Notes: a model not told the origin generated them from the sequence alone. Counted from the first letter of the stretch, positions 1 through 6,081 are shown. The stretch is DNA of 6,332 nucleotides from Seminibacterium arietis (GCF_042675725.1 NZ_JBHTJN010000024.1:1-6332); one strand, 5' to 3'. Translations and numbers: made by a program.

Positions 1-40
1 TACTGTGGGAGCGGGTGTTGTAGCTAGAATTATTAAGTAA
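1..40 (+). CDS. tuf: Elongation factor Tu, C-terminal end only (partial)
   Basis: Reading from base 2, the codons give TVGAGVVARIIK followed by TAA at 38-40. TVGAGVVA is the well-known C-terminal segment of bacterial EF-Tu, from the third beta-barrel domain, and family members usually end in a short variable tail such as KVLG or KIIK. EF-Tu is the GTPase that delivers aminoacyl-tRNA to the ribosome. Only 12 residues are visible, and the 5' part lies left of the window. An identical copy ends at 6293 on the other strand. Which of the two belongs to the str operon (rpsL-rpsG-fusA-tufA) and which is tufB cannot be decided from the ends. This copy is followed by tktA, so by elimination it is the better tufA candidate, because the other has secE-nusG downstream. 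Confidence 0.9.
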   Translation, partial: TVGAGVVARIIK

Positions 41-74
41 TTTTAGATAGACGATACTGAAATAATTATAGAGA

Positions 75-99
75 GGGTACTTTAGGTACCCTTTTTTTT
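75..99 (+). terminator. Intrinsic terminator of the left tuf gene
   Basis: GGGTAC (75-80), loop TTTAG, GTACCC (86-91), then eight T (92-99). The stem can extend by A-T pairs into the T-run. It lies 34 bases after the tuf stop and should separate tuf from tktA transcription. Confidence 0.9.
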
Positions 100-113
100 A
101 AGCTGATAAAATC

Positions 114-122
114 ACCGCACTT
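114..122 (-). other. DNA uptake signal sequence (Hin-type USS), left repeat arm
   Basis: ACCGCACTT on the plus strand is AAGTGCGGT on the minus strand, the 9-base core of the uptake signal of the Haemophilus/Pasteurella subclade. Read in USS orientation, the flank fits the extended form: one base, a purine and six A/T, six free bases, then a purine and six A/T. The second A/T block is the A-run opposite the tuf terminator T-tract, so the USS and terminator share bases. Confidence 0.9.
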
Positions 123-162
123 AGGAGATCTTATATTGCTATTTTATGATTATTGATTCGTA

Positions 163-198
163 TATAAAAATAACTTTTATAGCTTATCTACTATAAAA
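163..198 (+). other. AT-rich alternating hairpin elements upstream of tktA
   Basis: TATAAAA (163-169) can pair with TTTTATA (175-181). TTTTATAG (175-182) can instead pair with CTATAAAA (191-198), so the two hairpins exclude each other. The 10-mer TATAAAAATA also occurs twice, at 163 and 192. The elements are all A/T apart from one G-C pair, so chance in AT-rich DNA is a real possibility. Whether this stretch is transcribed is unknown, because the promoter I favour lies downstream of it. Confidence 0.25.
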
Positions 199-202
199 AT
201 AT

Positions 203-233
203 TTGCTATTTCCCATTAAAAATACGGTAAAAT
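203..233 (+). promoter_or_regulatory. Candidate tktA promoter (weak)
   Basis: TTGCTA (203-208), a 19-base spacer and TAAAAT (228-233) are the best sigma-70-like pair I find before tktA, giving a leader of about 35 bases. The spacer is longer than ideal and the -35 is poor. The AT-richness offers other -10-like boxes, for example TATAAA at 192. The tuf terminator just upstream makes a separate tktA promoter likely, but this assignment is tentative. Confidence 0.27.
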
Positions 234-275
234 AATAAATATCTTATCTTTCTTTATATTCTAAGGAGAATACAT

Positions 276-2273
276 ATGGCAAATAATAGAGAGCTTGCGA
301 ATGCGATACGTTTTTTAAGTATAGATGCAGTGCAAAAAGCAAAATCAGGTCATCCAGGTGCACCAATGGGAATGGCTGATATTGCAGAAGTATTATGGCG
401 TAATTTTTTAAAACATAATCCTAATAATCCAAATTGGCCAGATCGTGACAGATTCGTACTTTCTAATGGACATGGCTCAATGCTTATTTATAGTTTATTA
501 CATTTAACAGGTTACGATCTTTCAATTAGTGATTTACAGCAATTCCGTCAACTTCACTCAAAAACGCCAGGACACCCTGAATATGGCTATGCTCCAGGAG
601 TAGAAACTACAACTGGTCCTTTAGGTCAAGGTATCACTAATGCGGTTGGTATGGCAATTGCAGAGAAAACTCTTGCAGGACAATTTAATCGAGATGGCCA
701 CAATATTATTGATCACTATACTTATGTATTTTTAGGTGACGGCTGTTTAATGGAAGGTATTTCTCACGAAGCTTGCTCACTTGCTGGAACACTAGGCTTA
801 GGAAAATTAATAGCATTTTATGATGATAATAATATTTCTATTGATGGTCATGTTGATGGATGGTTTACAGATAATACTCAGCAACGTTTTGAGGCGTATG
901 GATGGCAAGTTATTCCCGCAATTGATGGACATGATTCAGAACAAATAGCAAGTGCGGTTAAAAAAGCACAAGAAGAAAAAAATAAACCTACTCTGATTAT
1001 TTGTAAAACAATTATTGGCTTTGGTTCTCCAAACAAAGCGAACTCTCATGATAGTCATGGTGCTCCACTGGGTGATGAAGAGATTGCGTTAACTCGCGAA
1101 GCGTTAAATTGGAACTATGCACCATTTGAAATTCCAACTCATATTTACCAAGAATGGGACGCCAGAGAGAAAGGTCAAATAGCAGAAGATGCGTGGAATC
1201 AAAAGTTTATAGCTTATGAGAAAGCTTATCCTGAATTAAGTGCAGAATTAAAACGTCGTTTAGCTGGCGAATTACCAACAAATTGGGAAAAAGAATCTCA
1301 AGCTTTTTTAGAAAAATTACAAGCAAATCCTGCCACTATAGCCAGTCGTAAAGCATCACAAAATGCGATTGAAGCTTATGCCCATATTTTACCCGAATTT
1401 TTAGGTGGTTCAGCAGATTTAGCTAGTTCAAATTTAACTCTTTGGTCAGGCTCGAAGCCTATTCGTTCTGATAAAAATGTGGATGGTAATTATATAAATT
1501 ATGGAGTGCGTGAATTTGGCATGTCGGCAATAATGAACGGTATCGCACTCCATGGTGGATTTATACCTTATGGAGCAACTTTCCTAATGTTCATGGAATA
1601 TGCTCATAATGCAATACGTATGGCTGCATTAATGAAACAGCGTACTTTATTTGTTTATACTCATGATTCTATTGGTTTAGGAGAAGATGGACCAACCCAT
1701 CAACCAGTTGAGCAGACTAGTGCCTTACGTCTAATTCCAAATTTAGATACTTGGAGACCTTGTGATCAAGTAGAATCAGCCGCAGCATGGAAAATGGCTA
1801 TTGAAAGAAATGATGGACCAAGTGCGTTAATTTTTACTCGTCAAAATTTAACTCAAATGAACCGCACTTCAGAGCAATTATCTAACATAATGCGTGGTGG
1901 CTATATATTGCAAGACTGTGAAAGTACCCCAGAATTAATTTTAATTGCAACTGGTTCAGAAGTTGAATTAGCCGTAAAAGCAGCAGAGCAACTCTGTTCG
2001 GAAGGAATAAAAGTGAGAGTAGTTTCTATGCCATCAACTAATGTATTTGACAAGCAGGACCTCTGTTATCGTGATTCAGTATTACCAGCCTCAGTGAAGA
2101 AAAGGATAGCTATAGAAGCTGGTATTGCAGATTTTTGGTTCAAGTATATTGGATTTGAAGGTCGAATTATAGGTATGAATAGCTTTGGTGAATCTGCACC
2201 AGCCAATCAATTATTTGAATTATTTGGATTTACAGTTGATAACATAGTTCGTAAAGCAAAAGAAATTTTGTAA
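276..2273 (+). CDS. tktA: Transketolase (665 aa, complete)
   Basis: Transketolase moves two-carbon ketol units between sugar phosphates (xylulose-5-P to ribose-5-P or erythrose-4-P) in the cytosolic non-oxidative pentose phosphate pathway, using thiamine diphosphate and a divalent cation. The length is close to the E. coli enzyme (about 663 aa). The N-terminal TPP domain carries SGHPGAP (H26), NGHGS (H66), H100 and GDGCLMEG with D155 followed by DDN (N185), the cofactor and metal motif. H261 lies in DSHGAP. The pyrimidine-binding domain has YGVREFG with the catalytic glutamate E413, then GEDGPTHQPVEQ with H475. The C-terminal domain (about 550-665) contains ATGSEVELA. All key residues expected from the E. 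coli enzyme are present, the later ones shifted by two. The start is supported by AAGGAG at 263-268, seven bases before ATG. The gene follows a tuf gene but is separated from it by a terminator, and it ends in its own terminator. It carries two uptake signals. Confidence 0.98.
   Translation: MANNRELANAIRFLSIDAVQKAKSGHPGAPMGMADIAEVLWRNFLKHNPNNPNWPDRDRFVLSNGHGSMLIYSLLHLTGYDLSISDLQQFRQLHSKTPGHPEYGYAPGVETTTGPLGQGITNAVGMAIAEKTLAGQFNRDGHNIIDHYTYVFLGDGCLMEGISHEACSLAGTLGLGKLIAFYDDNNISIDGHVDGWFTDNTQQRFEAYGWQVIPAIDGHDSEQIASAVKKAQEEKNKPTLIICKTIIGFGSPNKANSHDSHGAPLGDEEIALTREALNWNYAPFEIPTHIYQEWDAREKGQIAEDAWNQKFIAYEKAYPELSAELKRRLAGELPTNWEKESQAFLEKLQANPATIASRKASQNAIEAYAHILPEFLGGSADLASSNLTLWSGSKPIRSDKNVDGNYINYGVREFGMSAIMNGIALHGGFIPYGATFLMFMEYAHNAIRMAALMKQRTLFVYTHDSIGLGEDGPTHQPVEQTSALRLIPNLDTWRPCDQVESAAAWKMAIERNDGPSALIFTRQNLTQMNRTSEQLSNIMRGGYILQDCESTPELILIATGSEVELAVKAAEQLCSEGIKVRVVSMPSTNVFDKQDLCYRDSVLPASVKKRIAIEAGIADFWFKYIGFEGRIIGMNSFGESAPANQLFELFGFTVDNIVRKAKEIL
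950..958 (+). other. DNA uptake signal sequence inside tktA
   Basis: A perfect AAGTGCGGT core, followed by T and a run of A (960-965) that nearly matches the usual A/T flank. It lies in frame in the tktA region encoding ASAVKKAQ, a surface-type helix where the sequence is easily tolerated. Confidence 0.85.
1861..1869 (-). other. DNA uptake signal sequence inside tktA (reverse orientation)
   Basis: ACCGCACTT is the reverse complement of the uptake core AAGTGCGGT. The flanking bases do not fit the extended consensus well. A one-mismatch copy (AAGTGCGTT, 1820-1828, plus strand) with an A/T-rich tail lies 32 bases upstream. Confidence 0.75.
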
Positions 2274-2289
2274 TTTTTGAAAAGTTAGC

Positions 2290-2318
2290 TCCCCAGGTTA
2301 TAGCTTGGGGAGTTTTTA
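2290..2318 (+). terminator. Intrinsic terminator of tktA
   Basis: CTCCCCA (2290-2296) pairs with TGGGGAG (2307-2313), extendable inward by a G-C and two wobble pairs. Five T follow (2314-2318). It begins 17 bases after the tktA stop. Confidence 0.92.
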
Positions 2319-2400
2319 TGTTTCGTAATTTTCCTGTTACTTTCTAGCTGTCATATTGTAATTATGACGTATATTAAAATCAAAAAAGCAATACAAAATA

Positions 2401-2432
2401 AATAAAGCCTTGCTAAAATGCAAGGCTTTATT
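2401..2432 (-). terminator. Terminator of the rplK-rplA operon (possibly bidirectional)
   Basis: A perfect 13-bp stem, AATAAAGCCTTGC (2401-2413) with GCAAGGCTTTATT (2420-2432), and a 6-base loop TAAAAT. On the minus strand the 3' arm ends in TTTATT and continues T-rich, 31 bases after the rplA stop. On the plus strand it also ends T-rich, so it could catch tktA read-through. No ribosomal or polymerase gene follows rplA before it. Confidence 0.88.
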
Positions 2433-2462
2433 CTTTTCAAGAAATAATCTATCAATTATAAC

Positions 2463-3152
2463 TTATAGAGATGATTGATCTACAGCAACACCTGCACCTT
2501 GGGTAGTTGAAAGGGTTACTTTCTTAATAAAAATACCTTTAGATGTAGATGGTTTTGCTTTGTTTAAAGCAACTAACAAAGCTTGTAGATTTTCTTTCAA
2601 TTGTGCTTCAGAAAAGCTCACTTTACCAATTGTAGTATGGATGATACCATTTTTATCGTTACGGTAACGAACCTGACCTGATTTTGCATTTTTCACAGCT
2701 TCAGCAACGTTAGGTGTTACAGTACCTACTTTTGGATTTGGCATTAGGCCACGTGGTCCTAAAATTTGCCCCAACTGACCAACAACACGCATAGCGTCTG
2801 GAGATGCAATAACAACATCAAAATTCATTTCACCTTTTTTGATTTGTTCAGCAAGATCTTCCATTCCTACTAAATCTGCACCAGCTTCTTTTGCCGCTTC
2901 AGCATTTGCACCTTGAGTAAATACAGCGACTCGTACACTGCGACCTGTTCCATGTGGCAACACAGTCGCGCCACGTACATTTTGATCTGATTTACGTGGA
3001 TCAATCCCCAAATTTACTGCGACATCAACACTTTCTACAAATTTTGCTGTAGCAAATTGCTTTAAAAGTACAATGGCATCGTCAATAGGGTAAAATCTAT
3101 TAGAGTCAACACCTGCTTTAATTGCTTTCATACGTTTAGTTATTTTAGCCAT
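2463..3152 (-). CDS. rplA: 50S ribosomal protein L1 (229 aa, complete)
   Basis: L1 binds 23S rRNA, forms the mobile L1 stalk beside the E site and helps deacylated tRNA leave. In many bacteria it also represses its own operon by binding the rplK leader mRNA. The protein starts MAKITKRMK and carries the family signature around LGPRGLMPNPKVGTVT (about 131-146), with the usual two-domain order: N- and C-terminal parts of domain I around domain II (about 68-160). Length is normal, slightly shorter than E. coli L1. The gene starts three bases after the rplK stop, and its Shine-Dalgarno GGAGG (3161-3165) lies inside the last codons of rplK, which suggests coupled translation. A strong terminator follows, so the cluster ends here instead of continuing into rplJ-rplL-rpoB-rpoC as in E. 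coli. Base composition is clearly less AT-rich than the exported-protein gene at 4993-6081, as expected for a highly expressed gene. Confidence 0.98.
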   Translation of the reverse strand: MAKITKRMKAIKAGVDSNRFYPIDDAIVLLKQFATAKFVESVDVAVNLGIDPRKSDQNVRGATVLPHGTGRSVRVAVFTQGANAEAAKEAGADLVGMEDLAEQIKKGEMNFDVVIASPDAMRVVGQLGQILGPRGLMPNPKVGTVTPNVAEAVKNAKSGQVRYRNDKNGIIHTTIGKVSFSEAQLKENLQALLVALNKAKPSTSKGIFIKKVTLSTTQGAGVAVDQSSL

Positions 3153-3155
3153 TGA

Positions 3156-3584
3156 TTAATCCTCCACAACCAAACCCATTGAACGAGCTGTACCTTCAAT
3201 AGATTTCATTTTAGTTTCAACAGTTGCACCTGTCATATCAGCGGCTTTAGTTTCAGCAATCTCACGAATTTGTGCTCTAGTCACTTTACCTACTTTATCT
3301 TTATTAGGTTTACCTGAACCAGATTTGATTCCTGCCGCTTTTTTCAACAGCACTGCTGCAGGTGGAGTTTTTGTCACAAAAGTAAAAGAGCGGTCAGCAT
3401 ATACAGTAATTACAACTGGGATTGGAAGACCTTTCTCTAAACTTTCTGTACGAGCATTAAATGCTTTACAAAATTCCATAATATTTACACCTTGTTGACC
3501 TAACGCAGGACCAACAGGTGGTGATGGGTTAGCCATACCAGCTGCAACTTGCAACTTGACATAAGCTTGTACTTTTTTTGCCAT
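3156..3584 (-). CDS. rplK: 50S ribosomal protein L11 (142 aa, complete)
   Basis: L11 binds the GTPase-associated region of 23S rRNA at the base of the L7/L12 stalk. In E. coli it is needed for RelA activation, and it forms part of the thiopeptide-antibiotic site. Length is exactly typical. The N-terminal domain begins MAKKVQAYVKLQV and has the proline-rich NPSPPVGPALGQ segment (19-30) whose prolines contact thiostrepton-type drugs. The C-terminal rRNA-binding domain (about 70-142) includes KKAAGIKSGSGKPN and ends MGLVVED. The start is preceded by AAGGAA about eight bases upstream. It is the first gene of a two-gene unit with rplA, with its own promoter and a leader of about 90 nt. A terminator separates it from nusG. 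Confidence 0.98.
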   Translation of the reverse strand: MAKKVQAYVKLQVAAGMANPSPPVGPALGQQGVNIMEFCKAFNARTESLEKGLPIPVVITVYADRSFTFVTKTPPAAVLLKKAAGIKSGSGKPNKDKVGKVTRAQIREIAETKAADMTGATVETKMKSIEGTARSMGLVVED

Positions 3585-3601
3585 TTTAGTTTCCTTAATT
3601 G

Positions 3602-3632
3602 TGGGTAATAACGCTAATAAATTAGCTTCCCA
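3602..3632 (-). promoter_or_regulatory. Candidate L1-binding autoregulatory structure in the rplK leader
   Basis: On the transcript, TGGG (3632-3629) pairs with CCCA (3605-3602). Inside, GCTAA (3626-3622) pairs with TTAGC (3617-3613) around a 4-base loop. Between the two helices lies an asymmetric internal loop of two bases (AA) on the 5' side and seven on the 3' side. Two helices around a strongly asymmetric loop, with a G-C pair closing the inner helix, is the architecture of known L1 sites on 23S rRNA and rplK-rplA leaders. The element ends a few bases before the rplK Shine-Dalgarno, where repression would act. The helices are short and I could not compare homologous leaders. Confidence 0.4.
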
Positions 3633-3644
3633 ATTATTTTAGTA

Positions 3645-3666
3645 AAAACACGAGTTAGATACTCGT
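3645..3666 (-). other. Terminator-like hairpin early in the rplK leader
   Basis: On the minus strand ACGAGT (3666-3661), loop ATCTA, ACTCGT (3655-3650), then G and five T. It begins about 10 bases after the predicted transcription start. The stem is only 6 bp with three G-C pairs, so it would be a weak terminator or pause site. It could be an attenuator or simply a 5' stabilising hairpin. Confidence 0.35.
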
Positions 3667-3681
3667 TGTAATAAGTCGCAT

Positions 3682-3710
3682 ATTTTAACGTTATTATGAC
3701 TACTTTTCAA
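3682..3710 (-). promoter_or_regulatory. Promoter of rplK-rplA
   Basis: Reading the minus strand, TTGAAA (3710-3705), a 17-base spacer and TAAAAT (3687-3682): five of six consensus matches in each box at optimal spacing. The predicted start is near 3675, giving a leader of about 90 nt before rplK. It lies downstream of the nusG terminator, which fits an independent rplKA unit. Confidence 0.7.
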
Positions 3711-3810
3711 GCGTAAGTTCATATTTAAATCGATATTGTAAGCTTGAGTATTTATCAAATAGGAATAAAGTCTTATGTAATAAATAGTAATCTAACTAAA
3801 TAGATTCTAT

Positions 3811-3841
3811 AAAAAACACCAAATAAAATTTGGTGTTTTTT
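3811..3841 (-). terminator. Terminator of secE-nusG (bidirectional palindrome)
   Basis: AAAAAACACCAAAT (3811-3824) and ATTTGGTGTTTTTT (3828-3841) form a perfect 14-bp inverted repeat around AAA. The core hairpin is CACCAAA/TTTGGTG, followed by six T on either strand. It lies 16 bases after the nusG stop and separates nusG from rplK. Confidence 0.9.
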
Positions 3842-3857
3842 AATAAGTGATTACAAG

Positions 3858-4412
3858 TTAGTTATTCTGTTTCTCTACTTGAGCAAACTCCAACTCAACA
3901 GGTGTCGCTCGACCAAAAATAGATACAGATACTTTCAAACGACCTTTTTCATAATCGACTTCTTCCACAATACCATTAAAGTCTGCAAAAGGCCCCTCTT
4001 TCACTCGAACTTCTTCTCCAGGAGAAAAAACTGTTCTTGGTTTTGGCTTATCAGAATTTTGCTCTAAACGATTTAAAATAATGTCAGCTTCACGATTACT
4101 AATCGGTGCTGGCTTATCTGGGGTGCCACCGATAAATCCCATTACTCGAGGAACACTACGTACTAATTGCCATGTATAGTCATTCATTTCCATTTGTACT
4201 AACACATATCCAGGGAAATATTTTCGCTCGCTTTTACGACGTTTGCCACCGACATTTTCTACGACTTCTTCTGTTGGCACTAATACTTCACCGAATTGAT
4301 CTTCCATTTGGTTTAATTTTATATATTCACGTAAGGTTGCTGCGACACGCCCCTCAAAACCAGAGAATGCTTGCAATACATACCAGTGCTTTTTAGCGAT
4401 ATTTTCTGCCAT
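3858..4412 (-). CDS. nusG: Transcription termination/antitermination factor NusG (184 aa, complete)
   Basis: NusG binds the RNA polymerase clamp, reduces pausing, couples transcription to translation through S10 (NusE), and supports Rho termination and antitermination. The NGN domain spans about 1-115, with KKHWYVLQAFSGFE (8-20) and RKYFPGYVLVQMEM (63-76). A charged linker precedes the KOW domain (about 128-182), which has FSPGEEVRVKEGPF and SIFGRATPVELEF. F166 corresponds to the E. coli phenylalanine that contacts S10 and Rho. Length is within a few residues of E. coli NusG. The ATG follows the secE stop codon by one base, and its ribosome site (GAGG) lies in the 3' end of secE, so translation is probably coupled. 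A terminator follows directly. Confidence 0.98.
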   Translation of the reverse strand: MAENIAKKHWYVLQAFSGFEGRVAATLREYIKLNQMEDQFGEVLVPTEEVVENVGGKRRKSERKYFPGYVLVQMEMNDYTWQLVRSVPRVMGFIGGTPDKPAPISNREADIILNRLEQNSDKPKPRTVFSPGEEVRVKEGPFADFNGIVEEVDYEKGRLKVSVSIFGRATPVELEFAQVEKQNN

Positions 4413-4413
4413 G

Positions 4414-4827
4414 TTATAACCTCAAATTTGTTAGAAAACCAATTATGGACACAATAATAGAATCTAATCCCCATAAAATTAACGATACAACCACAGTAAC
4501 ACCAATAACGATTAAAGTGGTTTGCATTGCCTCTGGACGAGTAGGCCACACAATTTTTCGCAATTCTGCTCTAGAATCTTTCAAAAAAACTAACGCTTTA
4601 GATCCTTGATTAGTAGTTGATGCAATTCCAAACGCAATCAGCAACAAAACAACAACACCAACAACACGTATAGGTAAAACGAATTTTTCAACAAAGTAAA
4701 TATTCCCAAACGCAGCGATGCAAATTATAACAATTGAAAGTAGCCACAACGATCGGTTTACAATTTTTGATTTGGAACTTTCTGTAAGTTCAGAAGTATT
4801 TTTCTTTTTTTCAATATCTAACGACAT
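4414..4827 (-). CDS. secE: Preprotein translocase subunit SecE (137 aa, complete)
   Basis: SecE is the essential clamp of the SecYEG channel in the inner membrane. Three hydrophobic segments are visible, about 27-46, 50-70 and 103-132, as in the three-helix SecE of gamma-proteobacteria. Between helices two and three lies the amphipathic hinge with the diagnostic ELRKIVWPTRPEAMQTTLIV stretch (88-107). Its WPTR motif is the most conserved part of the family. The length is about ten residues more than in E. coli, because of a polar N-terminal tail (1-25) rich in K, S and E. The ribosome site is weak (ATGGATTAG before the start), but no better in-frame start exists because upstream codons soon reach a stop. 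The gene forms a tight unit with nusG. It lies downstream of a tuf gene as in the classical tufB-secE-nusG arrangement, but with another gene in between and no tRNA-Trp gene. Confidence 0.97.
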   Translation of the reverse strand: MSLDIEKKKNTSELTESSKSKIVNRSLWLLSIVIICIAAFGNIYFVEKFVLPIRVVGVVVLLLIAFGIASTTNQGSKALVFLKDSRAELRKIVWPTRPEAMQTTLIVIGVTVVVSLILWGLDSIIVSIIGFLTNLRL

Positions 4828-4877
4828 ATCATCTAATCCATTACTAACTCTTAACTGGGATTTTATCTTAAACTGCT

Positions 4878-4907
4878 ATTATAACATTTTATCCCTCTAT
4901 TTCCTAC
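4878..4907 (-). promoter_or_regulatory. Promoter of secE-nusG
   Basis: A perfect TATAAT -10 box lies on the minus strand at 4883-4878, giving a leader of about 45 bases to secE. The -35 at 17-base spacing is poor (TAGGAA, 4906-4901). An overlapping alternative is ATTACA-N17-TAAAAT with its -10 at 4891-4886. I find no clear intrinsic terminator between the upstream gene (stop at 4993) and this promoter, so some read-through into secE is possible. The 165-bp gap holds no gene. Confidence 0.5.
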
Positions 4908-4992
4908 TTGTAATCACAAAAATTACGGAGTCAAAGTTTTAAAAATATGCAGATTAAAATACTTCTGAAATACTATGCAAAATAGTGCAATC

Positions 4993-6081
4993 CTAGTTTA
5001 AAACTCCTTTTTTATCAATAAAGAGGTAGAATTTGTTTGCTTGAGTATCATTAAAATTACTATCACTTGCAAAAATTAAAGTTTTTTGACCATTAATTTT
5101 AGGACCAAATGTTATTGCTTCAATACAGTCTGGATTCTCTTTCATTACTTTATTGAAATCAATAAATAGTTCTTTTTTAGCTGTAACAGGTTTTTTATCT
5201 AATTCATCAATTGCTACAACATTCTTGATATTCGTAGCATTTGAAAGATCAACATAAAAAACTTTAATTTTATTCTCCCAGTCTTTTTCATTCAACTGGA
5301 TACCCGCCCTTTCAATAATAAGTAGTTTATTTTCATTTAATGCCAAAACTTCAGATACGCCATTATCCGATTTATCATTTTCTTTAATTTCTTTTTTTGG
5401 AATAGGACCTATCTCATACAAAAACTCACCATCAAGAACCAGTTCTTTAGCCTTTTTATCCCATTTATATCTTAGAATTCGACTCAAACTTCCTTTTTTA
5501 GCGGAATTAATTTCACCATCTTGTTTTAATGTATTTTCAAAAGCTAAAAAGAGATAGTTTTTATCTGGCGTCATAGATAAGCCTTCAGCTCCTAAATTAA
5601 AACGGTGACCTTCATTATCTTTGACTTTGTAGTAATCTGGAATAACATGATCAAAGTTTTTAATATACTTTCCGTTAATATTGCTCAGCCGTAAAATATT
5701 CCCTCTTTCAGAAGTATAAAAGAACGATTTATTATCCAAAAGGGCAATCCCCTCGGCATCTAAGCTTTCGGATGGATCTTGAATATAGATTACATTGTCA
5801 ATTTTAAAGTTATTGATTCCTTTCTCTGATAAATCCATTTTAATTTTATATACTCTCGTTTTTTCTTTATCATCAGAAATACCGTAGAACACTTCTGTTT
5901 TATTATCAAAATAAAGGCTTGAGATACCTCCAAATAAATCATTATTGAATTTATGATTCCATTCTAGAGTGTGTTGTCCAGCAAAATCAATTTTATTAGG
6001 AGTTGAAACAGTGCTATTTACTGAACAAGATGCACATGAAAGACAAGTAAATAATGTAAGGGTTAAAGAAGAGATTTTCAT
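4993..6081 (-). CDS. Putative exported esterase-like-activity-of-phytase family protein (362 aa)
   Basis: The sequence fits the family named 'esterase-like activity of phytase' (a beta-propeller-type extracytoplasmic fold). Members are mostly uncharacterised, and the name does not prove phytase or esterase action. Motifs in order: GGISSLYFD (51-59) and YGISDD, DAEGIALL (108-115), NLGAEGLSMTPD (162-173) then FLAFEN and KQDG, GVSEVLALNENKLLIIERAG (241-260), CIEAITFGP (319-327) and ASDSNFNDTQANKFYLF. The N-terminus has one Lys, a short hydrophobic run (3-14) and three cysteines at 13, 16 and 19. SASC-like spacing suggests a lipoprotein cut before C19 or C16, but neither is a standard lipobox, so a plain Sec signal is possible. 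Sampled base composition is about 29% GC over roughly half the gene, well below tktA and the ribosomal genes. The gene carries no uptake signal. It sits between tuf and secE with its own promoter, which suggests an inserted accessory gene. The substrate is unknown. Confidence 0.85.
   Translation of the reverse strand: MKISSLTLTLFTCLSCASCSVNSTVSTPNKIDFAGQHTLEWNHKFNNDLFGGISSLYFDNKTEVFYGISDDKEKTRVYKIKMDLSEKGINNFKIDNVIYIQDPSESLDAEGIALLDNKSFFYTSERGNILRLSNINGKYIKNFDHVIPDYYKVKDNEGHRFNLGAEGLSMTPDKNYLFLAFENTLKQDGEINSAKKGSLSRILRYKWDKKAKELVLDGEFLYEIGPIPKKEIKENDKSDNGVSEVLALNENKLLIIERAGIQLNEKDWENKIKVFYVDLSNATNIKNVVAIDELDKKPVTAKKELFIDFNKVMKENPDCIEAITFGPKINGQKTLIFASDSNFNDTQANKFYLFIDKKGVLN

Larger units (their letters stand above)
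1..127. repeat. Left arm of a perfect 127-bp inverted repeat (tuf 3' end)
   Basis: Bases 1-127 are identical, base for base, to the reverse complement of 6206-6332. The match stops at base 128 (A here, G in the other copy). The arm contains the last 12 codons and stop of a tuf gene, a spacer, the tuf terminator and an uptake signal. About 87 bp of the identity lies beyond the stop codon, so coding constraint alone does not explain it. Recent gene conversion or duplication between the tuf copies would. The repeat presumably continues leftward through the rest of tuf, which is outside the window. Confidence 0.98.

Noticed and set aside
1820..1828. AAGTGCGTT as a fifth uptake signal
   Set aside because: One mismatch in the highly constrained core. 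It could be a decayed or incipient USS, but it does not meet the 9/9 criterion used for the others.
2350..2368. GTCATA / TATGAC inverted repeat in the tktA-rplA gap
   Set aside because: Only six base pairs with a 7-base loop, no T-run, and located beyond both terminators. Chance is sufficient.
3879..4067. A 62-codon plus-strand reading frame
   Set aside because: It lies wholly inside nusG on the opposite strand, has no ribosome site, and its translation has no recognisable character. nusG is certain.
4172..4396. A 74-codon plus-strand reading frame
   Set aside because: Antisense to nusG, rich in Leu/His as expected of a shadow frame, and without a supporting ribosome site.
4319..4549. A 76-codon minus-strand frame overlapping secE and nusG
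   Set aside because: It is out of frame across the secE-nusG junction. Both real genes are complete and strongly conserved there.
4718..4942. A 74-codon plus-strand frame across the secE 5' end and its promoter
   Set aside because: Low-complexity translation, no ribosome site, and it is antisense to the secE N-terminus and promoter region.
4828..4992. A tRNA-Trp gene or terminator between the exported-protein gene and secE
   Set aside because: tRNA-Trp is often found here in other bacteria, but no cloverleaf or TTCRANNC-like segment is present, and no G/C stem with a T-run follows the 4993 stop.
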